Origin: Chloranthus sessilifolius
Taxonomy: Eukaryota; Streptophyta; Magnoliopsida; Chloranthales; Chloranthaceae
Length of the DNA stretch: 64,000 nucleotides
Direction of reading: 5' to 3'
Assembly (NCBI GenBank): GCA_021018995.1
Contig: CM037590.1
Location: 70,093,597-70,157,596, forward strand
The notes beneath the pieces were generated by a model, which saw only the letters and a program-made list of their open reading frames with translations, made no database searches and was not told where the DNA came from. Numbering within the stretch: position 1 is the stretch's first letter; each line of letters opens with the position of its first letter. Below are positions 44,085 to 55,868 of the stretch, piece by piece. The translations under genes and the position numbers were made by a program.

Positions 44085-44236
44085 TACTACAAAAAATAAG
44101 ACTATTAGCGGCGGCCAAAAACTGTCGCTATAAACAAAAAAACTATTAAGACTGTTAGCAACGAGGGTATTAGCGGTAGTTTTTTCGTTAATAGCGGCAG
44201 TTTTGAATGCCACTTATAGTCTCATTTTTTGTAGTG
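44085..44236. mobile_element. CACTA-type MITE
   Basis: TACTACAAAAAATAAGACTA at the left and TTTTTTGTAGTG at the right, with GCGGC/GCCGC inner arms. It is of the same family as 42683-42865 but shorter and more diverged. The first base is T instead of C, and no matching 3-bp flank is seen. Confidence 0.8.
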
Positions 44237-44239
44237 GTT

Positions 44240-45234
44240 TTAAATCTCGGCCGAAACTGATGCAAATCTATTGATGCGTATTACATTTTTAAAATTATAT
44301 TAGATATTCTCTTGCGCTGTCGTTGAACTTAATCCAAACCTAAAAATCAGTTGTCATTGAGATATAACACTAAAAGAACCTAAAAGTTAGGGTTGTGTGC
44401 TTGTAATCTAGAGATTGTCCGGAAAATAGCCCATTTCTAAGCTCAAATCTCTTCAAAACAATTATCAAACAAGAATCTTTATTTTAACGAAAGTTTCATT
44501 ATTTTTCTGTATTTTTAACGAGTTTTTCTTTTCTTTTCTTTTTCTTCTTTTAATGGGTGTGGCTGGATTGACCGATGTACATAGATTTGGCGCTGGCCAA
44601 TCCAGAGGCCAATGCTGATATCTTAAGCCCATGCTAGTCGCAGTGAACTGACCAAGGGAAAAAAAAATAAGGGTTGTTACTAATTTAAAGATTGATGTTT
44701 GTTATATAGGAGTTGACCTTCAGAGATCTGTACAGATTCTCAAGCTTATGAAACCTTTGGTCACCGACTCGTGGCAGATGGGCATCATGGGCATCATTCA
44801 ATTATCAAGCGGATGGTTCATGTCAATAATATATAACTTCGAATCGATATCACAAGAACTCTTGTAACTTTTCTGTTTGTATGTGTATCGATTCACAAGA
44901 ACGTTTACCTGGTCCCACACTACTTTGCTCGTGCATCAGAACAACCATACATCTTTCTCAGCACTAGTAGAGTTGCTGAGAAAGACTCATTTATTAAAGA
45001 TTCGGCTGATTTTTGTATGTTACGTTTGTGCAGAACAAATCTGCCATTGGCGAAGCAAAAGCAAGGTGCTCTGAAGCTATCAATTGGTTGATCCTCCAAG
45101 ACTATGTTCACAGGAGTTTTCAACTATTGCGATTGTTAAGTGAATTGCATGATTCACGCTTTCTTTCATCAAATAAGATTCAACTTGAATAAAGAAGGAT
45201 TCAAACTACTGATTCCTGGTCATTTGTTTTAATG

Positions 45235-45300
<66 letters not shown>

Positions 45301-45716
45301 CCACAACACAATTTGTTTTAATGACAATTGTGGTCATTTATTTTAAAAAAATTTTCTGAAATAAAGGACATTAGCATAGATCTGCAGGGGTTCAATTTTT
45401 ATTTTTCAGTTAGTTAAAAGTACGATATATAAGTAAGAAAGAAAGGGGATTTTATAGAATCAGCCTCAGAGGCCAAAAAGAAAGAAAATGAATTATTGCC
45501 CTCCCTCACTTGCTCATCAAACACATTAACCAGTTTCCATGGATGGTTAATACCCAGAGACTTCTGGCGAATCTGCCCACTAAATTGGTTCTGCATACTC
45601 TGCCAAGAGTCGGCCTCTATATATAATAATGGACCACACCACCTATTTTACTCCAACTGGGGTTACCCATAGAGCAGTCATCAAAATTAGCATGAGCCAG
45701 TTAGTGATGTGGAAGC
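44240..45716. other. Gene-free stretch
   Basis: I found no assignable protein. A minus-strand frame at 45596-45414 (SLGINHPWKLVNVFDEQV) looks plausible as a coding remnant but I do not recognise it. The stretch contains the microsatellite at 45237-45300. Confidence 0.5.
45237..45300. repeat. Compound (CT)n(TA)n microsatellite
   Basis: About 20 CT units run straight into about 11 TA units. Confidence 0.98.
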
Positions 45717-45977
45717 AGTGACAACTTTTTAATAAAAAAGTAAAACCACCGGTAAATGGAAGCCTTACCGACGGTTTTCAACCATCTGTGAAATAAGACA
45801 CAGCGTCAGTAATAGCTCTCATTTAGCGGCGGTTTACAAATAATCGCCGCTAAAACCCTTTAACCACGGCATTTTTTAGCCATGTTTGTGACACCCGCCG
45901 CAAAGAGCAATAGTGGCGACTGCTTTGGATTTTGTGGCGGTTTTAAGCCACCGGTAAAGCCGAAATATTTTGTAGTG
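45717..45977. mobile_element. Related MITE with ACCGGT arms
   Basis: The right end TTTTGTAGTG matches the CACTA-type MITEs. The inner arms are different: AAACCACCGGTAAA near the left and GCCACCGGTAAAG near the right, plus a central pair GCGGCGGTTT/AATCGCCGC. The left terminus is decayed, so the start is approximate. Confidence 0.55.
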
Positions 45978-47122
45978 AAAACCAAACAGTCGAACTGGTC
46001 AATCAGACCGATAAGTTTGGTTTGGAGACTAATCGGTCTGGTTTGAACACTGACTGATCTAATTCAGGATCCATCGACTTGGTTGTGTAAACCAAGGTAA
46101 GGTAAAAGAGTGCGATTTCCAAAATAACTCACATCAAGATTGCATGAGTGAAGACTCACATAACTTATTCAACCCCATAGCAGACATCCAATTCATTCCA
46201 CTTGCTGTATATTCCTGGTTGATATTTTACATTGCCCATGGGTGACCATCCTCAGTGTGTAAATAACAAAATGGTGGCAAAGATCTCTAGCTCAATTAAA
46301 CAATTAATTATACCTATAAAATTATGGCAACATGTCCAATCAATGAGCTTCAGCATTAGTCATTAAAAAATAAGGATGGTAATATATATTAGGGTACACG
46401 GATTGGAGAAAACATGATAGCCGTTACAGAACATCATATAAATTGGATACGGTGAGTGAAAATAGTACCATGTGTACACAGATAATGATTAGTACACTCT
46501 GAATGGTGTACCAGCACAACATCCTAAACCCATTCAATTTCCAAAAGGTAAGTTTCTCTTCCATGTTTGGGGGCGAGATGTGGATATTGCCTCACTCAAA
46601 CCCGAGACACAAAACGTATCGCCTAAGGCGAGATATTTAAAACCATGATCCGGAGTGGTATCTGCGATCTGGATTGGTTATGAGCAGACCTATCCGAATG
46701 CCGATACCAAATTTAAAACCTTGGTCTTAGAATTATAATGTATATTTGTTGAATAATTCTTGTTAAAATGTCTCTTTTATAGGCTGTATAAATATAGGGT
46801 TATAAAATCTCAAAATTTTATTTGTATATTTGTTGGATATCAATTCATCTGAAAAGCGTCCTCTCTTTTAGATAATAGATATGATAGAGAAAGATATAGT
46901 GTTCTAAATTAGCAAAATCTTAACCTTATATTTGTATATTTGTTGGATATCAATGCATGTGAAATGCTTCTCTTTTCTTTACTTAGATTAGTTGGGAAAG
47001 AGGCAAAGATTTAGTATTCTGAATTTGTGAAGTCTTAGTTAGGTGCCTTGATGACAGAGCACGGTGAGCGTGCCCCAATGGTCGACATAGAGATCCACAT
47101 GCCACTGAATTATTGTTTTAAT
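45978..47122. other. Gene-free stretch with local repeats
   Basis: No assignable protein. From 46820 a TTTGTTGGATATCAATGCAT phrase is repeated (see the separate entry). Confidence 0.5.
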
Positions 47123-47735
47123 CATAAAAAATAAAATTATTAGCGGCAGCCAAAAATTGCCGCTGTTAATAAAAAATTGCCACTAATACCCTTGTCGCTA
47201 AGAATCTTAATAGCATTTTTGTTAATAGCGGCAATTTTTTATAGTAAAAAACTGTTGCTAATAGTCTTTTTTTTTGTAGTGTAATTTAGTGCCACATGAC
47301 ACTCGGATGCATTATTTAGATCAATTTTAAGAATAAAATTCAAAAAAAAAAAAAGAATTAAGGCAAATGTCAAAGATTATTTGATTTTAATGATCTAAAT
47401 TTTAAAGCTAAAAGGTAATAGGATGGAGATGATTTTTCCGAAAAACATCTTCAGAGATGAGCCAAACAAAATATTTTGCTCCATGTGGCATCAAAATAAT
47501 GTTTTGGGTGCCAAGTAGAACTCTATTTTGAATACCAGGTGGAGCTCTACATGGACCATGAGCGTGCCCCGTCGCAACACAGAACCCTTTTCCCTATATT
47601 TGTTTATTTGTTGGATATCCATACATGTGAAAAACGTCCCTCGCTTTTAAGGTGGAGTGTTTTGAACTGGTAAATGCTCAAAATTATATTTGTTGAATAT
47701 CAATGCATGTGAAAAACGTCTCTCTTTTCTAAACT
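46820..47735. repeat. Diverged local repeats, TTGTTGGATATCAATGCATG core
   Basis: Four copies of TATTTGTTGGATATC, A/C-AT, GCATGTGAAA, then CGTCTCTCTTTT, begin at about 46826, 46938, 47602 and 47686. Two pairs are about 85-110 bp apart and are separated from each other by a MITE and other DNA. Confidence 0.7.
47123..47281. mobile_element. CACTA-type MITE
   Basis: CATAAAAAATAAAATTATTAG at the left and CTTTTTTTTTGTAGTG at the right, with GCGGCAG and GCCGC internal arms as in the other copies. The left terminus is degraded. Confidence 0.7.
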
Positions 47736-48954
47736 ATAATATTATGCATTTCTAAGATAGAAAAATATTGTTGGTGCTCTCTCAGGCTCCTCCGCAATTA
47801 TCGCATGTGTATGTATGTCTGCTCTTTAATTCTCGAGACTGCCACGACCGAATGACCGTATCACAATATATATGTATTATTGAAAATTTTTAAAACCCAA
47901 CCTATTTAAAACCTTTAAAAATCCATTTTTTCCTTTCCTAAGGTTTGGCAGTTACGTTGGGCAGAAAACCTTGTTCCTTTAAACGTGCACATGTTATTAG
48001 TGCAAAGTGGTGCTCTTATAGTTTCAGTGAGTGCACATCGAGCTAGAGTATCATATAAAATTAGGGAGCCGCTTTTTTTATTTATTTTTTTATAATTAAA
48101 ATTAGAGAGTCATTACTTGCACATAATTTAAGAGAAAGATTTGATTTTGGGGAGAGGGCAAACTTTCTAAAAATTTGCTATTAAGCTTTAGGTATCCTAA
48201 TTTATATTAGTGGATTCTTATCCATCCAAAATTATATTGACCACTCAAAATTATTTAAAATCTTTAAAAGAACTTTTTTATGATATTTGTTTCCATAACA
48301 AATATTTCTTCTTTGATTTTTTTAATTAAATCCCACAATTTTGGCCTATTTTTTAGTCCCCCTCCATCTATTTAGGTGCTCGGACTTATTTTCGGAGAGA
48401 TTTCTCCACTATGTTAGAGCTACATACTCACATTTATAGTGTATAATCTCTAGTATAATTATTTTTAAAAATTAAGTAATTTATTACACATAATAAGGTT
48501 TGAACCTATAATCTAACCTTCACAAAACACTAAGTCTACCACTAGAGCAATTCACTAAAATATGTAAAGAGTAAAAAAAACGTATAATACATATATAATT
48601 TTAAAAAGGCATCCAAATTATTAAATAAAAAAATTTCGGATCTTCCCGTTTATCATCGGGATATGTTCAACAGCTTCGATGGTCTCACGGGCTCCCTACA
48701 ACATATAGTCACATCATCATACTCTTTGGAGAATGATACTACCTCGTAGTCATTCTTCAAGGAAATTTTGAATTAAACCAATTTTGTTGGAACGGCCTAA
48801 TCGATATGTATATGATTTTCTTTTATTCCGTATTTAGTTTTGTTTGTAAATATTTTCTTTTTTTTAGTGTTTGCTTAGAAAAAAATTAAATAATTTTCTA
48901 ACATTAATTAATTAGATGACCATCCTATGACAAAATCCTGGCTTCGCCCCTAGG

Positions 48955-49440
48955 GGGTGTCATGTGAAAAAACGTCATCAAAGGTGTCTGATTTGAAGGC
49001 CATATATGATCTAAAGATCTTATGTCAATGCAAAAGATTAGCATGAAATGCGATCTCTATCATATGGTTCAATGCAATCAAATGTCATTATGTGTCTGAT
49101 CTAGAGGCCATGACCTAAAGATCTTATGTTTGTGCGAAAGATTGGCATGAAACACAATCTCTATCATATAGTTCAATGCAATCAAATGTCATTATATGTC
49201 TGATTTGAAGGCCATGACCTAAAGATCTTATGTTTGTGCAAAAGCTTTGCATGAAACACAATATGGTTCAATGCAGTCAAATGTCATTATCTGATCCAAC
49301 ATTTCACTGCATTGACCCATATGATATAGCCCTCTCTTTTGTGCCAATCTTTTACACTAGAGATATTAGATCATGGACTTTAAATGAGACAGCTTAGATG
49401 GTTTTTTCACATGTCAAAAGTCCCCAAAACACTAAGTCTT
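48955..49440. mobile_element. Fold-back element upstream of the P450
   Basis: The left arm (about 48960-49075: CATGTGAAAAAACGTCATC, then GTCTGATTTGAAGGCCAT) is matched by an inverted right arm ending GGTTTTTTCACATG at about 49425. Between the arms a unit of about 110 bp with GACCTAAAGATCTTATGTTT is repeated twice more in tandem. It lies 380 bp before the P450 start codon. A related element lies in the P450 intron. Confidence 0.7.
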
Positions 49441-49751
49441 TCTTTCAAACTATGTGGAAGGACCAAATTCTTGTGTGCAAGCAATGGCTCCCATAAAATG
49501 ATCACACCATATTTCGCTGGATACCTCTATTAGCACCAATCAAAACTCTGACAGAGCCCACCTATTCCCACCTGTAGATGATTTGACAATTGGATGCTTT
49601 CAGAGTTTTGGTGCGTGCTAATAGAACTATCATGATTGACAATGCTAGGTAATAAGCAAAAGTTAAAACTCTGTCAGGTAATTATGCAAAAGTTTGGAAC
49701 CTCTTAGACAAAAAGTTATTTTTTCATTCATTAGAGTGATGGGTACCTGCC

Positions 49752-49760
49752 CTATAAATA
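49752..49760 (+). promoter_or_regulatory. TATA box of the P450 gene
   Basis: CTATAAATA lies 55-64 bp before the start codon, giving a 5' untranslated leader of about 30 bases if transcription starts about 30 bp downstream. Confidence 0.75.
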
Positions 49761-49815
49761 GAGCACATGACAAAAAGGAGAACACAAAACATAGGCTAAA
49801 GAGCCAGTGACAAAA

Positions 49816-51499
49816 ATGGTGCTCATATTCCTTCAGCATCACCTCTTGGTTATTGAAACCTTTGGTTATTTAACTATCTTACTGCTCCCTTTGTTGTTAC
49901 TAATGCTATATAAGAAGCATGTAATGAAACAACCAAGGTTGAATCTCCCTCCAGGTCCCTCAGCACTTCCCTTGATTGGGAACTTGCACCAGCTTGGTAC
50001 CCTACCTCCGTACTCCTTTTGGCTATTATCGAAGAAACACGGCCCGCTCATGTACTTGCGACTCGGCCGGAGACCAACCCTTGTGGTTTCATCAGCCGAA
50101 ATGGCGAAAGCCGTCATGAAAACACATGACCTCTCATTCTGCACAAGGCCTTCCATCATTGCACCCACGAAATTGTCGTACGGACGCACCGACGTCGCTT
50201 TCGCACCTTATAGCGATCAATGGAAGCAATCTCGAAAGATTTGCATGCTACACCTCCTAAGCACCAAAAGGGTTGAGGCTTCTTTTCCAGTAAGGGAAGA
50301 AGAGGTCCAATTCTTAGTGACGACAATTTCTAATTCTTCGTCGTCAGTACCCGTCAATCTAACTGAGATGTTAATTTGCCTGTTAAATGATATAACTTGC
50401 AGGGAAATATTTGGGAAGAAATTCTCTGCGGTTGGGGACTACAAGAGCAAATTCCATGAAATGGTTCTCGAAGCAGTGGCTTTGCTCGGCGGGTTCAGCC
50501 TCGGTGACTTCTTTCCCTCTATGGAGTGGCTCAACGTGTTAACTGGTGTGAAAGCACGGCACGAGAAAATTTTTCTCAACATGGATAATCTCTTAGAGGA
50601 AATAATTGAATCCAGCAGCAACGACCTTCAACTACACCAAAATGACTTTCTCACTATTCTTCTCAAACTTCAAAAGGAATCCACTCTTGGGATACCAATT
50701 TCAAAGGACGCCATCAAGGCTACCCTCATGGTCTTTTCCTATCATAATAGGCTTCTATTCCTCTATCTTACCTTTTCTTTGACTATATATATATACATAT
50801 GAAAAGGGTTCCGTTATTTAATGGAGGACAGTGAGCCTCTTCCAATATCCTACATGGAGCTTTGTGTGGCACTCGTAACATTATTTTGATATATTATGAA
50901 ACACAGGTGCATTGCTTAGACCATCTTTAAATTTATTTTTTGAAAAGTCATCTTTATCATGCATTTTTTTAGCAATAAAAGTTGCACTATAAAAAATAAG
51001 ACTATTAGAGGCAGTTTTTTACAGTAAAAAAGTGCCGCTATTAATAAAAAAATTATTAAGACTATTAGCGACAAACGTATTAGCAGCAGTTTTCTTGTTA
51101 ATAGCGGCATTTTATGGCTATCGCTAATAGTCTTTTTTTTATCTGTAGTGTTGGATGGTTGAAACTAGTAGCAACAGTCTTTTGTTAAAAAAATTGCTGC
51201 TATTAGTCATGTCGCTACCAAAAACTGCCGCTATTAGTCTTATCACTACCAAAAATTGCCTTAACAGCAAGTGCCGCTAAAACACCTTACTTTTGTAGTG
51301 TGCTTTAAAAATATATTTTTGAAATTAATTTTATTTTTTAAATTGGTCTAAAAATGCACTTGTACTCCACGTGGCACCTCAAATATGTTTTGAATGTCAC
51401 GTAGATCTCCACGTGAATCTTGGAGTACGGTGACACGTAGATCTCCACGTGTATCTTGGAAGACACTCACCGTCCTCCATTGGAAGACCTAACTTGCTC

Positions 51500-51545
<46 letters not shown>

Positions 51546-53357
51546 GGTAATGACCCTTTCACTTGATTTATGGGATCTAATCTCATGACTAAAGTTCTCA
51601 TTGGCTGCATAGACTTTGTAAGTTACCTATTGTGACATTTAGTGAATAGGAGCTTAAGTCATGGAATTTTGTCCTATAATTCGAGTCATATGATCATTTA
51701 TATATATATATATATATATATATGTTGGTAATATCCATTTCATTGAGAAAATAAAACTACAACAAAGACGAGCTGCGGTTGCCACCAAGGAGAACAAAGG
51801 AAAAAACAGAAAAAAATATTTACCTAAGGCTAAGAGGGCATCTGAAATACAAAAAAAGTCTTCTTTCGTTATGTAATCCAGGCGACAAAACAGAGGAATT
51901 TTAAATATTGTGATGTTTGCCTGAGAAGTCACCATTTCGAGAAAAAAAAATCACGTTAAAGTACACATTTTATGAATATTTATCAGAAAGTCCAAATACC
52001 CTATCGTAATTACCAAATTAAAATAATTATCTGAGAGGGGACATCAGCTGTCTTATGAGGTAAAAGGTAAATATTTTTCAAAAAATATAGGATGTATATC
52101 CTTTAATATAAATATTTTGAAAGTATCCCCTTAATGTGATTATTTTGCAAAAGCTGCACTTTTTATTAACATCAAGGTTGGATGTATTAATCCTCAAGAC
52201 CCTTATTAAAACGGAAGCTACAACTTGCACACAAGAATTGTATCGTTGCACATAGGCTAAAAAGAAAATTATCATCTTTGGGGCATGTGCCACATGAAAC
52301 ACCATCTAAGTTGTCTAATTTGAAGACGATGATGTAAAGATCTTTAGTGCTGAAACATGATCTCTTTTATCTAGTTAAATATAGTCAAATCTCATTATAT
52401 GATTTAATTATTGATCGTGTTGAATGAGATGGTAGAGATCGTATTTCATGTCAATCTTTGTCACCAAAAATTGGCACTTCATGGCATTTAAATCAAAGGG
52501 CTTAGTGGTGTTCCACGTGGCACATGTCCCAAAACTACCAAATCTCTTTCTCTATCCTACGTGCAACAGTACAAATCTCGTCGCTCCCTTTTGTACCCAA
52601 TGACTAAAAGGAGTGTGGTTAACTTTCAAAAAGGTTACCTAATACGGGATGCTTGTCTCCGACATTACTCGAGATATATATATACTCTCAATATCCATGT
52701 CTAAGAACCTCAATCATTATCCTAACGTAAATTACTATTCCACTGTAGAATCTGTTTCTTGCCGGAACCGAAACAACTGCGGCAACCATCGAATGGGGAA
52801 TGGCAGAGCTTATGAAGAACCCGCGAGTGATGAAGAAAGCACAAGATGAAATTTGGGGTGTTATTGGAAAGAAAGGGAGGGTGGAAGAAAGCGATATCCA
52901 CAAACTTGGATACCTCAAATTAATAGTGAGGGAGATTTTCAGACTTCATCCCTCAGTGCCATTACTGGTCCCTCGAGAGTGCCGAGAGGAATGCAAGATT
53001 AATGATTACGACATTCCGACGGGCACCGTTGTGTATGTAAATGTTTGGGCGATAGGGAGAGACCCGATTCTTTGGGAGAATCCAGATGAATTCTACCCAG
53101 AGAGGTTCAACGATAGTCCCATTGATTATAAAGGACAGAGCTTTGAGCTCTTGCCTTTTGGTAGTGGTCGTAGGGCATGCCCTGGGATTACTTTTGGAGT
53201 TGCTACTGTCGAGCTTGCACTTGCCAATATTCTCCACAATTTTTACTGGGACTTGCCCCCTGGGATCAAGAAAGAGGAGATCGACATGTCAGAGACTTTT
53301 GGGGCTGTTGCGCGTAAGAAATATCCTCTTTTTCTTTTGGCGACTCCCCGTAACTAA
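49816..53357 (+). CDS. Cytochrome P450, CYP71-clan, two exons
   Basis: Exon 1 is 49816-50730, the intron 50731-52748 (ATG then GTCTTT; CTGTAG then AATCTG), exon 2 52749-53357. The joined frame gives 507 codons, normal for the family. ATG at 49816 is chosen because an upstream in-frame GTG cannot start in plants. N-terminal membrane anchor (LLLPLLLLMLYKKH), then the LNLPPGPSALPLIGNLHQLG hinge, WKQSRKICMLHLLS (C-helix), the I-helix AGTETT formed at the start of exon 2, EIFR (ExxR), YPERF and the heme loop FGSGRRACPG. All catalytic landmarks are intact and no stop is present. It would be an ER-bound monooxygenase of specialised metabolism; the substrate cannot be inferred. The single phase-0 intron is in the classic A-type position. 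Confidence 0.93.
50985..51150. mobile_element. CACTA-type MITE in the P450 intron
   Basis: 166 bp from CACTATAAAAAATAAGACTA to TTATCTGTAGTG, flanked by TTG on both sides (50982-50984 and 51151-51153). Its internal GCGGC and GCCGC arms match the other copies. Confidence 0.9.
51160..51300. mobile_element. Second, partial MITE in the P450 intron
   Basis: Contains GCTGCTATTAGTC, ACTGCCGCTATTAGTCTTA, CACTACCAAAAATTGCC and ends TTTTGTAGTG. It is a rearranged relative of the neighbouring MITE without a clear left end. Confidence 0.6.
51502..51543. repeat. (AT)n microsatellite in the P450 intron
   Basis: About 21 uninterrupted AT units. A shorter AT run is at 51699-51723. Confidence 0.98.
52276..52534. 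mobile_element. Fold-back MITE in the P450 intron
   Basis: The left end TTTGGGGCATGTGCCACATG is matched by the right end CACGTGGCACATGTCCCAAA in inverted orientation, and the arms extend inwards (ACACCATCTAAG / CTTAGTGGTGT). The interior shares GTCTAATTTGAAGACGATGATGTAAAGATCTT with the fold-back element at 48955-49440, so both belong to one family. It ends about 215 bp before exon 2. No target duplication was found. Confidence 0.75.
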
Positions 53358-53400
53358 TATCTGTAGTGAAACCAGTTGAGTGCAAGGAAAAGAAAGAACG

Positions 53401-53622
53401 AAAACCTTTATTTTCATGTTTATATCTTTTTTTTATCAATATGCAATATTTTACCCACCTAAGACCTTTATTGTTGATTTTCCCTAAACTTCATTGTAAT
53501 GATACGACCCCAAAAACCTCTATTTTCATGTTTATATCTTCTCTTTATCAATATGCAATATTTTACCCACCTAAGCCCTTTATTGTTGATTTTCCCTAAA
53601 TTTCATTGTAATGATACGACCC
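53401..53622 (+). repeat. 112-bp tandem duplication in the P450 3' UTR
   Basis: Two head-to-tail copies (53401-53512 and 53513-53622) of a unit running from AAAACCTTTATTTTCATGTT to ATGATACGACCCC. They differ at only a few positions, which points to a recent duplication. Confidence 0.95.
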
Positions 53623-53876
53623 CATCCCATCCGCCCCCCCACACCCCCACCACATCTGCCACGCCCCATGGTTGGATAATTTAAAAAATATGCATTCCAA
53701 TTAACTGAGACCAAAACCTGGAACACGTACGCAGGAGCGTATAGGCAAGATTTTCTTCTAGCGGGGACAACCAATGGTTGAAAATTGTTCATGGTTATTT
53801 TATCGTAGATTTGGGGGGCTTGTATGCCATAGATTTGGAGGCTTATGTATATAAGAAGGTTGTATAATTAAGAAGC

Positions 53877-53962
<86 letters not shown>
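53877..53962. repeat. Compound (TA)n(TG)n microsatellite
   Basis: About 31 TA units run into about 11 TG units, 520 bp downstream of the P450 stop codon. Confidence 0.98.
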
Positions 53963-54652
53963 AGACGTAGACATGTTTAGTTGCCGAGTATTGAGTACTG
54001 GATTGGCTCAAATGAAACAACAAGGTTAAGCAAGCTCCATGAGTTTGGTATATTTGAAATCTTTACACTAGAGTAGTAGCATTACAATTGTTTTTTAATA
54101 TATAAGGTAAGGCTCTTGGGACCTCACCCTTTCATTAAAAATTGAAAAAATGGTAGAATAACACAAATGTACAAAACTAACAAATAGAATCCAATACATT
54201 GAGATATCTGGCATTGTGAAAAGAGTTAGTCTACAATGGGTGCCCAACCATCATATACATTAAAGCAATCCACACATCTGGCACTTCATGATGTGCACAG
54301 ACATCTATGCATTGGAAGTCCGTGCTTGTCATGCAGTCACACAAATGTGTGGAGTGTTGTGTCCACCCATGATGGGTGGTGTGACGGCTCAATTTTCCCC
54401 ACACTAATTTCTAGGGAAAATCTGTTCGTCATTCAAAACATTAAAACATTTTTTTTTTCCTTCTACACCGATGGGAAGAAATCAGAAGAACATATATCAT
54501 ATGGCAATAATACGATTCCATTCTATACATAACATAGAACTAGAACCAAAATAAGCCACCGGTGATGGCCAACCATCACCTAAACAATGGTATAAACTAC
54601 AAAATATATACAGAGATCTAATCCATACTATACCGAATCTTAAGGCAATGCA

Positions 54653-54735
54653 CTACGGCAATGATTCTTCAGGCGAAAGATCTTCTTCCAGTACGAAGTC
54701 AGGATTGGCTCCCAAGCATGTGATCTTGATCAATG
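54653..54735 (-). other. Acidic mini-ORF in the LTR, frameshifted
   Basis: The minus-strand frame begins about DQDHMLG and, after a one-base shift, continues ANPDFVLEEDLSPEESLP-stop. It aligns in position with VDVSQDQ...EEEE...FFP of the element II LTR. The final FF is replaced by SL, and the shift breaks the frame. Confidence 0.4.
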
Positions 54736-54879
54736 TTTGCACCTGTGACACATAGTGTCAGGGTGAGCTAACAATCTAAGCTCAGTAGAGAAAAGTTCAA
54801 TACCAATATACATCTTATCAATCAATACATAAATTCAATGACTGAATTTCAAAACATTTTCATACTGAATTCGAAAAGA

Positions 54880-55640
54880 TTTTTCATATCAAAATAGAAA
54901 AGCATTTTCATATCAAAATCAAAGTTCAAAGTTCTTAAATTCAAGGTTCAGAGGTTTCTAAGTTTGGAATCAAAGTTCAAAGTCAAAGTTTTGATTCAAA
55001 GTTTCCGATTCACTTTCATATTCAAAGATCTTAAATTCAATGTTCAGATTTCAAAATTTAAAGGGTTCTAAGTTCAGATTCGAAGTTCATAGTCAAAGCT
55101 TTGATTCAAAGTTTCAGATTCACTTTCATATTCAAAGATCGTAAATTCAACGTTCAGATTTCAAAATTTAAAGGGTTTTAAGTTTGGATTCGAAGTTCAA
55201 ATCAAAGTTTTTTTTTCAAAGTTCAAATGTACAAATAACCCGTCGTACCGGTCCAGAGTTCATATTCGAATGTACGGATTCACCCGTCGCACCAATCCTT
55301 CATGTTCGAATGTATGGATTAACCCGCCATACCGATCCAAAGATCATATTCAAATGTACGGATTCACCCATCGTACCGGTCCAAAGTTCACGGATTCACC
55401 CGCCGTACCAGTCCAAAGTTCTTATTTCATATTCGGAGTTCGTATTCAGAATTCATATTTAGAGTTCATTTTCGGAGTTCAGATTCAGAGTTCTTATTCA
55501 GATTTTAAATTCGAAAATTCAGAGGATTCGATACAAAGATTGTCATTCGGTTCAAAATTCAAAGTTCAAAATATTCAAAGTTCATTCAAAGTTTAAAATC
55601 AAAGTTCATGTTCAGAATTCATATTTGGAATTCGAAGTTC
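54880..55640. repeat. Degenerate TTCAAAGTTC repeats with a CACCCGTCGTACCGG core
   Basis: TTCAAAGTTCAGATTC-like words recur throughout. Between 55215 and 55425 four copies of a unit of about 40-60 bp with ACGGATTCACCCGTCGTACC stand out. Confidence 0.8.
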
Positions 55641-55734
55641 TAAATTCACATTCCAAAAATTCAATACAATGATCATTTCTCAATTCAAGCTCAAATTTTC
55701 TAAGTTCAAATCAGATTCAATGCTCATATCAGCT

Positions 55735-55868
55735 CACATCAAATTCTATGCTCGTATCAGTTCAGATCAGTTCATATCAGTTCACATCAGTTCATGTCAG
55801 TTCATATCAGTTCACATCAATTCATATCAGTTCATATCAGTTTACATCAGTTCATATCAGATTCTATG
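55735..55868. repeat. 10-bp tandem repeat, TCAGTTCATA
   Basis: About thirteen consecutive copies of TCAGTTCA(T/C)A in near-perfect 10-bp register. Confidence 0.92.
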
